Shown: in pieces, positions 10,035 through 19,553 of the stretch | How the letters are laid out: every line of letters starts with the position of its first letter | Position numbering within the stretch: position 1 is the first letter of the stretch | Origin: Episyrphus balteatus | Taxonomy: Eukaryota > Arthropoda > Insecta > Diptera > Syrphidae | Assembly (NCBI RefSeq): GCF_945859705.1 | Contig: NC_079137.1 | Coordinates: 57,320,552 to 57,384,551, forward strand | Length of the DNA: 64,000 nt | Reading direction: 5' to 3' | Program-made: the position numbers and the translations under genes | Notes under the pieces: generated by a model | What the model was told of the DNA's origin: nothing | The model's input: only the letters and a program-made list of their open reading frames with translations | Database searches by the model: none

Positions 10035-10517
10035 TTAATAATCATAATAGTCATCAATATTGGGAGTTGTGGATGCAGGTGCTGTTGTTGTTGCAGCCGT
10101 TGTTGGGGCAGCTGTTGTTGGTGCAGCTGTTGTTGTTGTTGTTGTCGTTGTTGTTGTTGTAGTAGTTGCTACTGTTGTTGGTGCAGAAGTCGTTGGTCGA
10201 GCAGGTGAGTTGCATGGAGGAGGGCGGTAACCAGGTTTACCACCAGGCCCATAACATGGCCCACCATTGGGTGGGTGATAACCAGGACGTCCACCAGGTC
10301 CAAAACATTGAAATTTATTTATAACAGAATTAATAACATAATCAACAGGGCCAAAACCTGTTACTGGGCGTGGACGTCCTGGACCACCGCCGTTACCACC
10401 TGGACCTGGAGGACCGAAACCGAATGGAGGTGGTCCCATGAGCATACCAAAATGCGAGTTTGCAACACCAATTAAAACTGCTAATAGCAGAAATACTAAA
10501 CTAAACTTCGTTAACAT
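10035..10517 (-). CDS. Small secreted mucin-like protein, 160 aa
   Basis: Single exon. The ATG at 10517 gives MLTKFSLVFLLLAVLIGVANS, a clear signal peptide; the frame extends further upstream but without an ATG. After a Gly/Pro/Phe-rich stretch (about 24-58) comes the Cys module CFGPGGRPGYHPPNGGPC (Cys71 and Cys88), then CYGPGGKPGY-type sequence with another Cys near 104. A poly-Thr/TTAAP mucin segment follows (ACA-rich, partly a trinucleotide repeat near 10117-10175), and the protein ends IDDYYDY. It has the same architecture as the giant neighbour with the mucin segment reduced to about 45 residues. It is presumably secreted by the same cells, because the promoters match. No orthologue is recognised. 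Confidence 0.85.
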   Translation of the reverse strand: MLTKFSLVFLLLAVLIGVANSHFGMLMGPPPFGFGPPGPGGNGGGPGRPRPVTGFGPVDYVINSVINKFQCFGPGGRPGYHPPNGGPCYGPGGKPGYRPPPCNSPARPTTSAPTTVATTTTTTTTTTTTTAAPTTAAPTTAATTTAPASTTPNIDDYYDY

Positions 10518-10579
10518 TATTTTGTTCTTTTTAGATCTTATCAAAATCAAGCTTTGTAGACGAATGAATTCAAAATGCA

Positions 10580-10656
10580 GCTTTTATACTAAATTTCCTA
10601 GAACAAAATGAGCTAAAAAAAAAATATTTGACGTACATGGAAGTCATGTATTGACA
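10580..10656 (-). promoter_or_regulatory. Promoter of the 160-aa mucin gene
   Basis: TATAAAAGC at 10580-10588, within TTTAGTATAAAAGC on the coding strand. The shared block TGTCAATACATG...CATGTACGTCAA lies at 10628-10656, a 39-bp spacer away. A GAACAATG motif (10673-10680) lies upstream, as in the 1197-aa gene. The same CAYATGTGCC-like block lies between the two. Confidence 0.75.
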
Positions 10657-11475
10657 TTGGCACATATGTATCCATTGTTCATTTATTAATATAGTCGAAA
10701 CAAACAAATAAATTTGCCATTTTTGTTGATTTTTCAAAAATTTGTTGTTAATCAAAATAAATTAAGCCTCATGCGTTCCTTTTCTCAAATTATACAATAA
10801 CAATCAAATAAAAATAAAGTCTTCTGTCTAACAATCAGAATAAACCCCCACTCATCTGACAGAACCTAATATTTATTATTGTTGTTGTTGTTTTGTTTTT
10901 GACAGCTTGTGGCCTGGAGAGACTCTCCAATTTAAGGACTACATTATAAGTACTTTTGTGTTTAGTGGTATGTGAAAAAAGAGAAAATGGTAAAATACAT
11001 AAATCAAATCAAACTGTTATACTGTTTTATTAACATAAAGTTTGTTAAAACTCTAATCAAATATTAATATTATGAAGCTTTCTATCGCACAGGTGCTCGT
11101 AAATAAGAAGATTAAATAGTAAATTAACACTGTTATACTGTTATATTGCTAAACTGTTATACTGTTATGCAAGCATACATTTGTATTTCCATCTTTACAG
11201 AAAAGAAAGAAGGCAATAAGACTTAATATTCATACTGTTATATAGACCCTATTCATCGCTTTTCCATAAGAAAAATTTCTCCGATAACGAAGGAAAACTC
11301 TTCAAATATAAGGTCAGTGCGGGTTATATGGCCTATCGGCTAATATGGCATAGTTTATGGAAATGCAATTTAAACTAACACTTGTCAATGAAGATGTAAA
11401 AAGTATGTGATCATTCATTTTTTGTATTTCTTCAAAGATTTCCCATTTATTATACCACAAATTCAATTTCATGTT
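10657..11475. other. Intergenic between the second and third mucin genes
   Basis: AT-rich spacer with a small irregular repeat of ACTGTTAT around 11010-11020 and 11131-11168. There is no exon, RNA gene or transposon terminus that I can support. Confidence 0.5.
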
Positions 11476-12147
11476 TTAGTAATCGTAATAATAATAATCA
11501 TAATCATCAACGGGGAAAGGGTTTGTAGATGCAGTACTTGCTGGTGTTGTTGTAATGGGTGGTGTTGTTGTTGTAATGGTTGGTGTTGTTGTTGTAATGG
11601 GTTGTGTTGTCGGTGCAACTGTCGACGTCGTGCTAGGAGTTGTTACTGCAGATGTTGTTGATGTTGTGGCAACAGTTGTACTTGTAGTTGGACTTGCTGT
11701 TGACGTAATCCATGGGCATGGTCTATTTGGGCGCCAACCAGGACGTCCACCTGGGCCAAAACACGGGCGTCCATTACCTGGATGATAACCGGGACGACCA
11801 GCGGGACCAAAGCATGGTCGACCACCAGGACGAAAACCAGGACGACCACCCCAGGGACGCGGACGGTGACCTCCACCGAAACCTGGCCGATTACCAAATG
11901 AACCACCACCAGGATGTAAAGGAGAAAATATGGGATATTTGCCGAAGCCATAAGGTGGACCACCGAAACCCATTCCTGGTCGAGGACGTCTCATCATTCC
12001 AAAAGTTCTATCATCATCAGGATTTACTTTTTGACTATCACTATCAGAAGATTCAGTTTGTTGATCAAGACTTCCCCATTGTTGGCAAACTACAACACTT
12101 ATCAAAACTGCTAATAGCACACATACTAAACTCAGTTTCGATGACAT
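11476..12147 (-). CDS. Secreted mucin-like protein, 223 aa
   Basis: Single exon from the only in-frame ATG, giving the signal peptide MSSKLSLVCVLLAVLISVVVC. Residues about 24-50 are Ser/Asp-rich and acidic. About 51-108 is Gly/Pro/Arg/Phe-rich. The Cys module CFGPAGRPGYHPGNGRPC (Cys112, Cys129) is followed by a second half-module with GRPGWRPNRPC. About 150-207 is a Thr/Ser/Pro mucin segment, less regular than in the giant gene. The end is PVDDYDYYYYDY, the most tyrosine-dense tail of the family. Constant 17-residue Cys spacing and a matching promoter tie it to its neighbours. It is inferred to be an extracellular glue or mucus component. Confidence 0.86.
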   Translation of the reverse strand: MSSKLSLVCVLLAVLISVVVCQQWGSLDQQTESSDSDSQKVNPDDDRTFGMMRRPRPGMGFGGPPYGFGKYPIFSPLHPGGGSFGNRPGFGGGHRPRPWGGRPGFRPGGRPCFGPAGRPGYHPGNGRPCFGPGGRPGWRPNRPCPWITSTASPTTSTTVATTSTTSAVTTPSTTSTVAPTTQPITTTTPTITTTTPPITTTPASTASTNPFPVDDYDYYYYDY

Positions 12148-12208
12148 TTTTTTTTCGTAAAATTTAAAACAAAACTAAAATTTTAGAAGCAAAATATTAA
12201 AATTGGTA

Positions 12209-12279
12209 GCTTTTATACTGAAATTTTTTAAGCAGACAAGGTTTTTTTCTTTGACGTAAATGAAAGACTTCTAATTGCT
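12209..12279 (-). promoter_or_regulatory. Promoter of the 223-aa mucin gene
   Basis: TATAAAAGC at 12209-12217, and the shared upstream block (CAATTAG...CTTTCATTTACGTCAAA) at 12251-12279. The spacer is 33 bp. The TGTCAAT half is degenerate here (TAGCAAT) while the TTTCATTTACGTCAAA half is intact. Confidence 0.72.
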
Positions 12280-13623
12280 ACAGATAAAATAAATACAAAT
12301 AAACTAATTGATAATATTTTTTTTTTAACAATATTTCGTTTACTTGTTTTTATAACAATCTTAATTGAAGTAATTATGAATTGTGGGGAAAACTTTTTTG
12401 ATCAAAATAAACTGCTAAATATTCCAAAAAAAAAAAAAATAAAACAAACAAACAAACCTTTAATACTATGATTTGATTTGGAGGTGAATCATAAGACGTT
12501 TTTTTTCTGTACTCGTTCTAAAAAAAATTAATAGTGACGTCAAGATGGATGAAAAAACATGAACAAAATATATGTTTTGAACGAAATGGTGATGCGTATT
12601 TACTTTTACTTCTCGGAATTGAATTGAATTGAACAACAAAAACAGTTTTATAATAATTTTTAATAAAAGGTTTGTTGCCCTATCAAATTTCTGAGAATCT
12701 CTCAGAATCTGTTTTTTTTTTTTTTTTTTTTTTCTGATATACCTTCTATGTTAGATGGTTCCATCCTGGTGAACCTAAATTTAATCCAGAAATGTAAAAA
12801 TTTTCTGTCGTTTGAAAAAAAGATTCAAAGAGTACATTGCTAGTGTTTCAAACCATAGCAAAAAAATCAGTTTTACAATTATAGGAACTAGATGGTGCTA
12901 AGATCACTTTATCTTTCAATAATAACAACCGCGTTCCTTTAGAAGTGGTAGACTACCCCTGAGTAGAAATCTAGTAGGTACTACCAACTACACATTTCAT
13001 TCGAAAATTTATAATGAAATTTGTTCATGCAGCATTTTCTGAACATGTCCTAATGCTATTTTTTCACCAGACATCATACAACTACATATCCAACAAAACT
13101 TTGTCTTTATTTTAATCAAGATATACAGAATACAAGGAAGGAAATATAATATCCGCCATTTTTACGTCACACGCATTATAAATTGAATATGAACACCGCC
13201 TTATAGAGTAAGGCGACTGTCATACTTGAATGTTTTATCTATGGAAAGCCAAAAATTTTCGAATTTTTAATCTATGGAAACTTCATAGGTATACAAAAAT
13301 TTTAATCACATCGATAGTATCACAAAAACAGAAAGAGATAGGAAGATAAGATGACAAAGGTCTGAGTATGAAAAAAACTTACAAGAATAATGCAGACAGT
13401 TTTACACTTTATTCTATAATGCAATTGGCTTATAGCGACAAAAAAAACAAATTTTTTTCCATGAAAAAAGATTTTAATATTACTCTAATACCTACCCTCT
13501 AAATCACTTGATTTACCATACGAATATAAATCACGAAACAAGATTTAGAATAAATCTCCTCTAAATCTACTTGGAAATCGAAAATGAGGAAATCAAACAT
13601 ATCCAAACATTCCGATCTAGGTT

Positions 13624-14028
13624 TGCTGAATGCACTCATTTTCGTTTTTGACAACTTATGAAAAAAAATTGCAAAATGGAAAATCTTAATTATTTTTATT
13701 AGGTATATATAAAATTAATTAAAGTTTCAAAGGCAGTGAAAGAATCAGTTTACATAGCTGAAAATAAACAATAAGTATATTTTTTTTCATCCAGAAGTAT
13801 TGAAATCCCAATCCGATTTTTGTGAACTGTCAAAATGAATCTTCTTATAAATCATTTCATACCGATGGAAACACCATTTTAAATCTACTTTCTTAAATCT
13901 AGATTTAGGTTTGGTGGAGACATAGTGACTGTGGGGGGGGGGGGGGGGGGAGGGGAATATGGGTATAAATCTTTTCCTTTTTGACAACTTTTTTTGCTAT
14001 TGGATGAAATGAGTGCGTCCAGCACAAA
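13624..14028. mobile_element. Foldback element with a poly-G loop
   Basis: Ends are inverted: GCTGAATGCACTCATTT at the left, and the reverse complement of GCTGGACGCACTCATTT at the right. An inner inverted pair (about 13863-13925 and 14083-14145) shares AAATCTAGATTTAGGTTTGG-like sequence and extends beyond the outer end, suggesting two nested elements. The poly-G tract lies in the loop. No protein is encoded. Confidence 0.45.
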
Positions 14029-14558
14029 ACATACTAGTCTTTGAGAAGATACACATATGAGTTTTATTCTTATCTTATGCTATGTTTCCACCAAACTAAA
14101 ATCTAGATTAAGGATAGAAAATTGAAAATGGTGCTTCCACTGGTTAAAGATAATTTATGAGAAGATTTATTTTGAACGCTCTAAAAAAAGCAAGATTTGC
14201 ATGAAAGAATCAGATTTAAAGTTTTCGGAAATCATGAGAAATTTGCAATTTATAGGTCGTTTCAAATCAAAAGTCCTGACTCAGAGTTTTTTTTCTCCCT
14301 TCCAATTAAATTGAGAACAAATAAACAAAAAACTCAATTTTATTGGCTCATTGCGACAAATCAACTCAAAAATAACAACAAATCATGCTTGTTTGAATGA
14401 AAGAAATGCTAGAGAAAAAAATAAACAAACAAAAAATCTGAATTTGTTTATTAATGATTTCTATGGTGACGACTCCAAAATAATTGAAAAATAAAAATAT
14501 GATATTTACTGCTTGATTATACAAATGAAAAGATGTGAATAGAATTTTAAGTTATGAA

Positions 14559-14804
14559 TTGCTATCATATAAACTGGACATTTCTGGTCCATCTTCACGT
14601 AGTTCTATAACAATATCTTCGGAAAAGTTATCACAACTGCCTTCAAATGATAAATAATGAATTAATTGTATGTTTTTTTGTATTGTCAGCGGATATGGAG
14701 TGATGCAAGCCCCGGAGACTTGCCTCCGCTTTCTGAGGCTAACCCAGTGAATCTCACAGACGGATGAATTAATTAAAATAGGGATATCAAGAACTGTTCT
14801 TCAT
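14559..14804 (-). other. Unrecognised coding-like open frame (about 82 codons, no ATG start)
   Basis: A stop-bounded minus-strand frame reading ...HWVSLRKRRQVSGACITPYP... and ending ...ELREDGPEMSSLYDSNS. It has mixed, protein-like composition, unlike the Lys/Phe/Asn-rich chance frames around it. The DNA under its first part (14690-14765) is distinctly GC-richer than the surroundings. It could be an exon or a transposase relic; I do not recognise the family. Confidence 0.3.
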
Positions 14805-15094
14805 TATTTTATCGTAATTTAAGAAAAAGTTCAGCTGCCTCATAAATGCTTCCTTCCAGTAAGCGAATGAGTTTTTTTTATTTTTGCTCAATTTTCCATG
14901 GGACTTTTGATTTGAAACTACCTATAACTAATTTTTTCTATTTTGGCCACTAATCATTTTGTTTGTGGTCTATTGAAATGAGTGCGTCCAGCCCAAATAA
15001 AAAAAAATCTAATAACGAAAATCCTAATAAAAAACAATGTAATATTTAGGATCTTTTTTGTTATATTTTTAATCATCAACATAATCACAAACTT

Positions 15095-15895
15095 TTAATA
15101 TTCGTATTCATTATAGTCATATTCTTCAACAGGAAATGCCGTAGTTTCAACAGGGACTGAAGACTCTGAAGTAGTTCCCACTGATGAGCTGGGACTTGTC
15201 GATGATTCAATCACTGGTGCTACTGTTGTTGTTGTAATTTCCACTGATGAACTGAGACTTGTTGATGATTCAACCACTGGAGCTAATGTTGTTGTAGTTT
15301 CCAATACTGGACTGGTAGATGATTCAATTACTGGAGCAGAAGTTGAAGAAGCGATTATTGTTGTACTTTCTATTGAAGCTAATGTTGTTGTTTCTACTAC
15401 TGAACTGGGTTTTGTAGATGATTCAATAACTGAGCCAGAAGATGTTGTTATCATTGAGGGCTTAGTAGGTTGAGGTTTATAATCGGGACGACCACCGGCA
15501 CCGAAACAGGGACGACCGTTTGCTGGGCGATAGCCGGGACGACCACCTGGACCAAAACATTGACTACTACCAGGTCCAGAGCCAGGACGGGAACCAGCAT
15601 TCATTGCAGGTTGAGAAGGTCCCATGCCTCCGACGGGATTGCTATTTTGACCATAACTAGGTGGTTTTTGGACAAAGCCGGAATTAGGGCCAGAATTCAT
15701 TCCGGAAGAAGGAGGTCCCATGCCTCCACTGGGACCACCACCTTGACCGTAACCTCCACTCGGACCACCACCACCGCCTTGACTATTACCTCCATTAGGT
15801 CTCTGTTGTGGCCCAAAATTTCCATGTTGTTGACAGATAACAGCACCACTTAAAACTGCTAATAGCACAAAAACTAAACTCAGGTTCAATGTCAT
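15095..15895 (-). CDS. Secreted mucin-like protein, 266 aa
   Basis: Single exon. The ATG at 15895 gives MTLNLSLVFVLLAVLSGAVIC; the upstream extension of the frame lacks an ATG. Residues about 24-110 are Gly/Ser/Pro/Asn-rich with GGPSGG and GMGPS motifs. The Cys module CFGPGGRPGYRPANGRPC (Cys113, Cys130) is followed by CFGAGGRPDY-type sequence. Residues about 145-250 are Ser/Thr/Val-rich, with repeats of PVIESSTSP and VVESSTS type instead of PTT. The tail is FPVEEYDYNEYEY, closely matching the tail of the 223-aa gene. It is a family member whose mucin part has shifted from Thr-Pro to Ser-Thr-Glu repeats, still suited to O-glycosylation. Confidence 0.85.
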   Translation of the reverse strand: MTLNLSLVFVLLAVLSGAVICQQHGNFGPQQRPNGGNSQGGGGGPSGGYGQGGGPSGGMGPPSSGMNSGPNSGFVQKPPSYGQNSNPVGGMGPSQPAMNAGSRPGSGPGSSQCFGPGGRPGYRPANGRPCFGAGGRPDYKPQPTKPSMITTSSGSVIESSTKPSSVVETTTLASIESTTIIASSTSAPVIESSTSPVLETTTTLAPVVESSTSLSSSVEITTTTVAPVIESSTSPSSSVGTTSESSVPVETTAFPVEEYDYNEYEY

Positions 15896-15957
15896 TTTTA
15901 ATATTTTTGGTTTTCTATTTAAAAGCAAACTTATTAAAGAAATGAATTAAAACTCTG

Positions 15958-16034
15958 GCTTTTATACTAAATTTGAAAAGTTAAAAAATTAAACAAATAA
16001 AATGTACTGACGCAAATGGTTTCATCTGTTGACA
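15958..16034 (-). promoter_or_regulatory. Promoter of the 266-aa mucin gene
   Basis: TATAAAAGC at 15958-15966, in TTTAGTATAAAAGC context. The shared block TGTCAACAGATG...CATTTGCGTCAG lies at 16007-16034, after a 40-bp spacer. AACAATAG lies just beyond it, in place of the GAACAATG seen in the first two genes. Confidence 0.72.
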
Positions 16035-16732
16035 TTTGAAGCTATTGTTTTTTTTTAAGCAAATATTATTGATTTATAATTAAACTTGTTGATCAAAATT
16101 TGTTATGAATTAAAGAAAATTTATATAGAAATAAATGAAATTTTGCCTCGTGTGCCCTTATTTTAATTTTGCAGATCATTAAACAAAACCAAAGTTTAGA
16201 TGGAAATGGATGTGGATTGTGTATTTATTTTTATTATTAATAGAATATTTTGAAAAGACACGTTTCATAAAAAAACATTTGTGATATAAGTCCATACATT
16301 TAAATCTAGTCGAGTTTGATTGTGTCGCTCAACTACGAGTGACGTTAAGCTGGTTGTTCTCTGAAGACCATTAAAACTAAGTTGGTTTCAAATGTCATCA
16401 AGCAGTTCGAATTTGAGGAGAGTTCTTTCATCTACTTAAAAACAACCTGTACTGCCTATGAACATACATGCTTCCCGCGATTAAAAATTTGAAAATCATT
16501 GAAATTGTTGTCATCTAATTTGCGACTGAATAATTGCGCGAACAAAATCGCATGTGTGCGCCTAGCCTTATGTCGATTATAGTTGAGCTTTTATTCTCAC
16601 TATTATAGCGCCATTTTGATTTTACAAAATGCAATACAAATTAATGACAGCCAAAAATCAAAGCGCAATTTCAGATTAGTTTTTGTCATTTCTTTGTGGC
16701 AGCCATTTTTGTGCATAAGATTAGGTATTAGC

Positions 16733-17096
16733 GGAGTTCACATTGACTAACTTACCGGACAGACCGATTGTCATTTGGCCTGATGGGCGGATGATATTTT
16801 GCGTTCACACTCATCAGACAATTTTCATCAAAACCCATTTTCCAGCTTATTTTTAATGTTTCTTTTGCATCTTCTGTTCTCAAATTAATGAAAATGAAAT
16901 ATCACTGTCTGCCGGACAGACATGTCGTTCAATTTACCAACATGTCCGTCCGACCACCAAAAAATCAAAGTTTTTTGAAAACCATCCGGCAAATCGGGCA
17001 GCCGGGCGTCGGATGTGTGTTCACATTATCAAAATACCATTCGATCAGACCAAATGGCAGCTGGTCTGTCCGGTAAGTTGGTCAATGTGAATCCCC
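16733..17096. mobile_element. Terminal-inverted-repeat element, about 365 bp
   Basis: The left end TTCACATTGACTAACTTACC (16737 on) and the right end are inverted copies over about 35 bp, including CCGGACAGACC. Flanks TATTAG and TATTGG could be an imperfect target duplication. The interior contains further opposed GTCCG/CGGAC blocks. The 62-codon plus-strand ORF inside is part of the element and shows no known domain. Confidence 0.6.
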
Positions 17097-17724
17097 CTAT
17101 TGGTAATTGGTTAAGTTGACAAGAGCTACCCGCGGGAAAAATGTGAACTAAATGTCAAGTAGTGTCAGATAATAAATCGATCCGCCATTTTTTTTTAAAT
17201 GGCGTTATCTTTATTTTTAATTTAATATGTAATGCCCCATTTACACGACTGACAACTTGCCAGTAATTTTGCACGCAAATGTCAAATCCCTTTGCCATAA
17301 TGCTGTCAAAGATTGAGCAAATTCATACTTTTATACGACGAAAATAAAAATGTTTACAAAATGACAAAAATAAGTCGGGATGTCGTTGTGGTCGGAATTT
17401 ATTTAAGAATTCTAAAAGAATGGAAAAAGGAATTAAAACATAAACAAACCAGAACGTCAGCATTCAGGTGTCGAACTTATTTTATACATTTACAATATGG
17501 TCAAGGATTTAAGATTTGGCCACACCGAAAAGGATAGGTAAGCGGTAGCGGTACGGGTAATTGTAGAAAATAAATTCCATACGTGAACGTTGACCTTCCA
17601 CTTTCGTATTTTTGACAATTACCACCTTATCCAGAAATTCTAGATTAAACATTGGATAGTGATAGTGACATGCTGAGAGCCTATCTATCTTCAAAAAATC
17701 AATCGATTTTATGCGAAAAACCGC

Positions 17725-17875
17725 CGCGCCGCAGCGGCGCGTTCTTGGAGGTAGTAGAATACTCATGAGCATGATTCGTAGATCTAGTACAACAATCAAC
17801 ACATGAGTAGATATGTGCAGTTGTGGTAATAGATTTCTACTTATATCTATGAGTAGTCTACCACCTCCAAAACAC
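17725..17875. repeat. GC palindrome and TAGATCTAGTAC repeat cluster
   Basis: 17725-17741 is a perfect 17-bp palindrome (CGCGCCGC, A, GCGGCGCG). It is followed by CTTGGAGGTAGTAGAATACTC, whose inverted counterpart ends at 17872. A second direct copy starts near 17879. A related block, CGCGTTCCTTTAGAAGTGG, sits near 12931. It is a probable small dispersed element. Confidence 0.45.
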
Positions 17876-17947
17876 ATTATAGCCCGGTCCCTTAGAAGAT
17901 GGTAGTGTACTCATGAGTAGATCTAGTACATTTACAATTAAAACTAC

Positions 17948-18268
17948 TCAGGCTCTTCTGCTAGAGTAGATTTGAGTTGAATTGATTTCGTGGGAGTTTC
18001 GTTCCATGGAAAATCGTAAGTGAGCTAGTAGTAGAACCCTGGCTATTATTAACTGTTCTCCACGAATTGTTTTTAGATGATTCCACAGGAATTTGTTGAT
18101 GTTTTTATCCAAGCTGAATCCTCTCAAATGATGATTTGAGTAATTATGAAAATGAGAGTGTTTCACACGTCCGTCGGTTTCATTAAAATCTTCTAATGAC
18201 AATTGACAAAGTGAAGAAACTACTAGGCCGGTTAAAATTAGAAAAACTAGACTGACTTTAATTGCCAT
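17948..18268 (-). CDS. Degenerate relative of the mucin genes, 106 aa
   Basis: From the ATG at 18268: MAIKVSLVFLILTGLVVSSLCQ, the family signal peptide, with the same SLVF core and terminal Cys. The rest is His/Asn-rich, then basic. There is no Cys module, no Thr-rich segment and no Tyr tail. The promoter is also weakened: the TATA position reads AGTATGAAAC (18316-18325), and the GCGTCA block (18333-18344) sits only about 8 bp away instead of 33-40. It looks like the signal-peptide end of a family member that lost its body, or a short diverged secreted peptide. It lies at the edge of the cluster. Expression is doubtful. Confidence 0.45.
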   Translation of the reverse strand: MAIKVSLVFLILTGLVVSSLCQLSLEDFNETDGRVKHSHFHNYSNHHLRGFSLDKNINKFLWNHLKTIRGEQLIIARVLLLAHLRFSMERNSHEINSTQIYSSRRA

Positions 18269-19243
18269 TTTATTTAAGTTAATTAAATTTTGAATTGTTT
18301 TTGAAGAAACAATAAGTTTCATACTAAAACTTCTGACGCAAACGTTATAATTTAAAAGCTTTCAATTCTCACATGTGTTTGAATTATTTTTTTTTTTTGC
18401 GAAATAATTTGACTCATATATTTATGTTTTTCTCCTATTAGCTAGACAAATTTTGACATGTTTATTCCTAGGAATCTCCCCAAAAAAAAAAGAAATAAAT
18501 GTGTACAGCTGTTTCTATTGTGAAAATATGTATGCAAACAAAATATTTAAGAATGCGAACAAATTCGTTTCAGATTTAACTAGAAACACCAAAAATAATT
18601 GTTTTGTTTTATTCAATTTGAACAAGTTAATACGTATGTAGCTAGAAAAGTGAATAATTTTTTTTTTGTTTATAAATCTGATTAATTCTAGTACATATTT
18701 TATGAGACTGCTTTTTCAAAATGGTTTTTCCAATTGATAAATAGATTTTTGCGTTATGCTCTTTGTATCGATTGTTTTTTTTTTTAAGTTATACTTTTTG
18801 ACAAATGTCAAAATGACATTTACCTTTAACCCATAATTACATAAAAAACTAACCTACTTTTCTCAAAAACAGCTCAAACGATTTTGATAAAATTATTTTG
18901 TGTTTTGGCAAATAAGGTCAAACTTTTGAAATAAATAAAAAAATACCGTTTTTAATGGTTTTTGTCATACAACAATTTTCTTTATTTCTCTTTTAAGAAA
19001 ATCAATCGATTTCAACTAATCTTTTTTGCTCTTTTAAATATTCCAAAACTTTAAAATTATAATTTAAAAAATCAAAATTTCAAAAAAAAAATGCACGATT
19101 GTGTCCCACGAAGTTGTTTTTAAAATTCAACTGGCTTAAATGTTAAAATCATTTTCTACAGAGTGATTCAACAGCAAAAAAAAAATATTTTAACATCGCT
19201 TAAAGAGTCTTATAAAAAACTAGTTTTTTTTTATGTATAAATA

Positions 19244-19553
19244 ACACCGGCATACAAAATAAAAAAAGTGTCATGTACCAGAAACCAGACCTATGTTTCT
19301 ATATGTTTTTGGGCACGCTGAATCCGAATTTTAAGTCCGTTTGGCCCTGTCACCCTCCAGTTTTGAGTAAAATGAAAAAACTAGAAAAAAGGAAGTTTTT
19401 TGCCTATTTTGGGGTATTTTTTACATTTTTCTCAAAACTGGAGGGTGACCGGGCAAAGCGGACTTGAAATTCGGATTCAGCGTGTCCAAAAACATATAGA
19501 AAGATAGGTCTGGTTTCTGGTACATGACACTTTTTTTTGTTGTGTGCCGGTGT
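19244..19553. mobile_element. Long-hairpin element, about 310 bp
   Basis: Two arms of about 120 bp (from 19244, and ending at 19553) are near-perfect reverse complements. Termini are CACCGGCA / TGCCGGTG, with TAA on both sides. The arms share AAACCAGACCTAT and CCTCCAGTTTTGAG in opposite orientation. A 3-bp TAA duplication would suit a Harbinger-type MITE; that assignment is tentative. Confidence 0.65.

Larger units (their letters stand above)
12280..15094. other. Intergenic with nested foldback sequence
   Basis: No confirmed gene. It includes a long poly-T (near 12712-12733), an 18-bp poly-G (13933-13950) inside a foldback element (13624-14028) and one unexplained coding-like frame (14559-14804, minus). 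A second copy of the foldback terminus, AAATGAGTGCGTCCAGC, lies near 14978-14994. Confidence 0.5.
16035..17947. other. Intergenic between the 266-aa mucin and its degenerate relative
   Basis: Holds a terminal-inverted-repeat element (16733-17096), a GC-rich perfect palindrome (17725-17741) and repeated TAGATCTAGTAC blocks to about 17930. The ORFs here fall within these repeats or lack protein-like composition. Confidence 0.5.

Noticed and set aside
14690..14765. Possible structured RNA (CGGAG...CTCCG and GCAAG...CTTGC pairings)
   Set aside because: Stems are short and mutually exclusive. The region is better described as part of a coding-like frame, and no RNA family is recognised.
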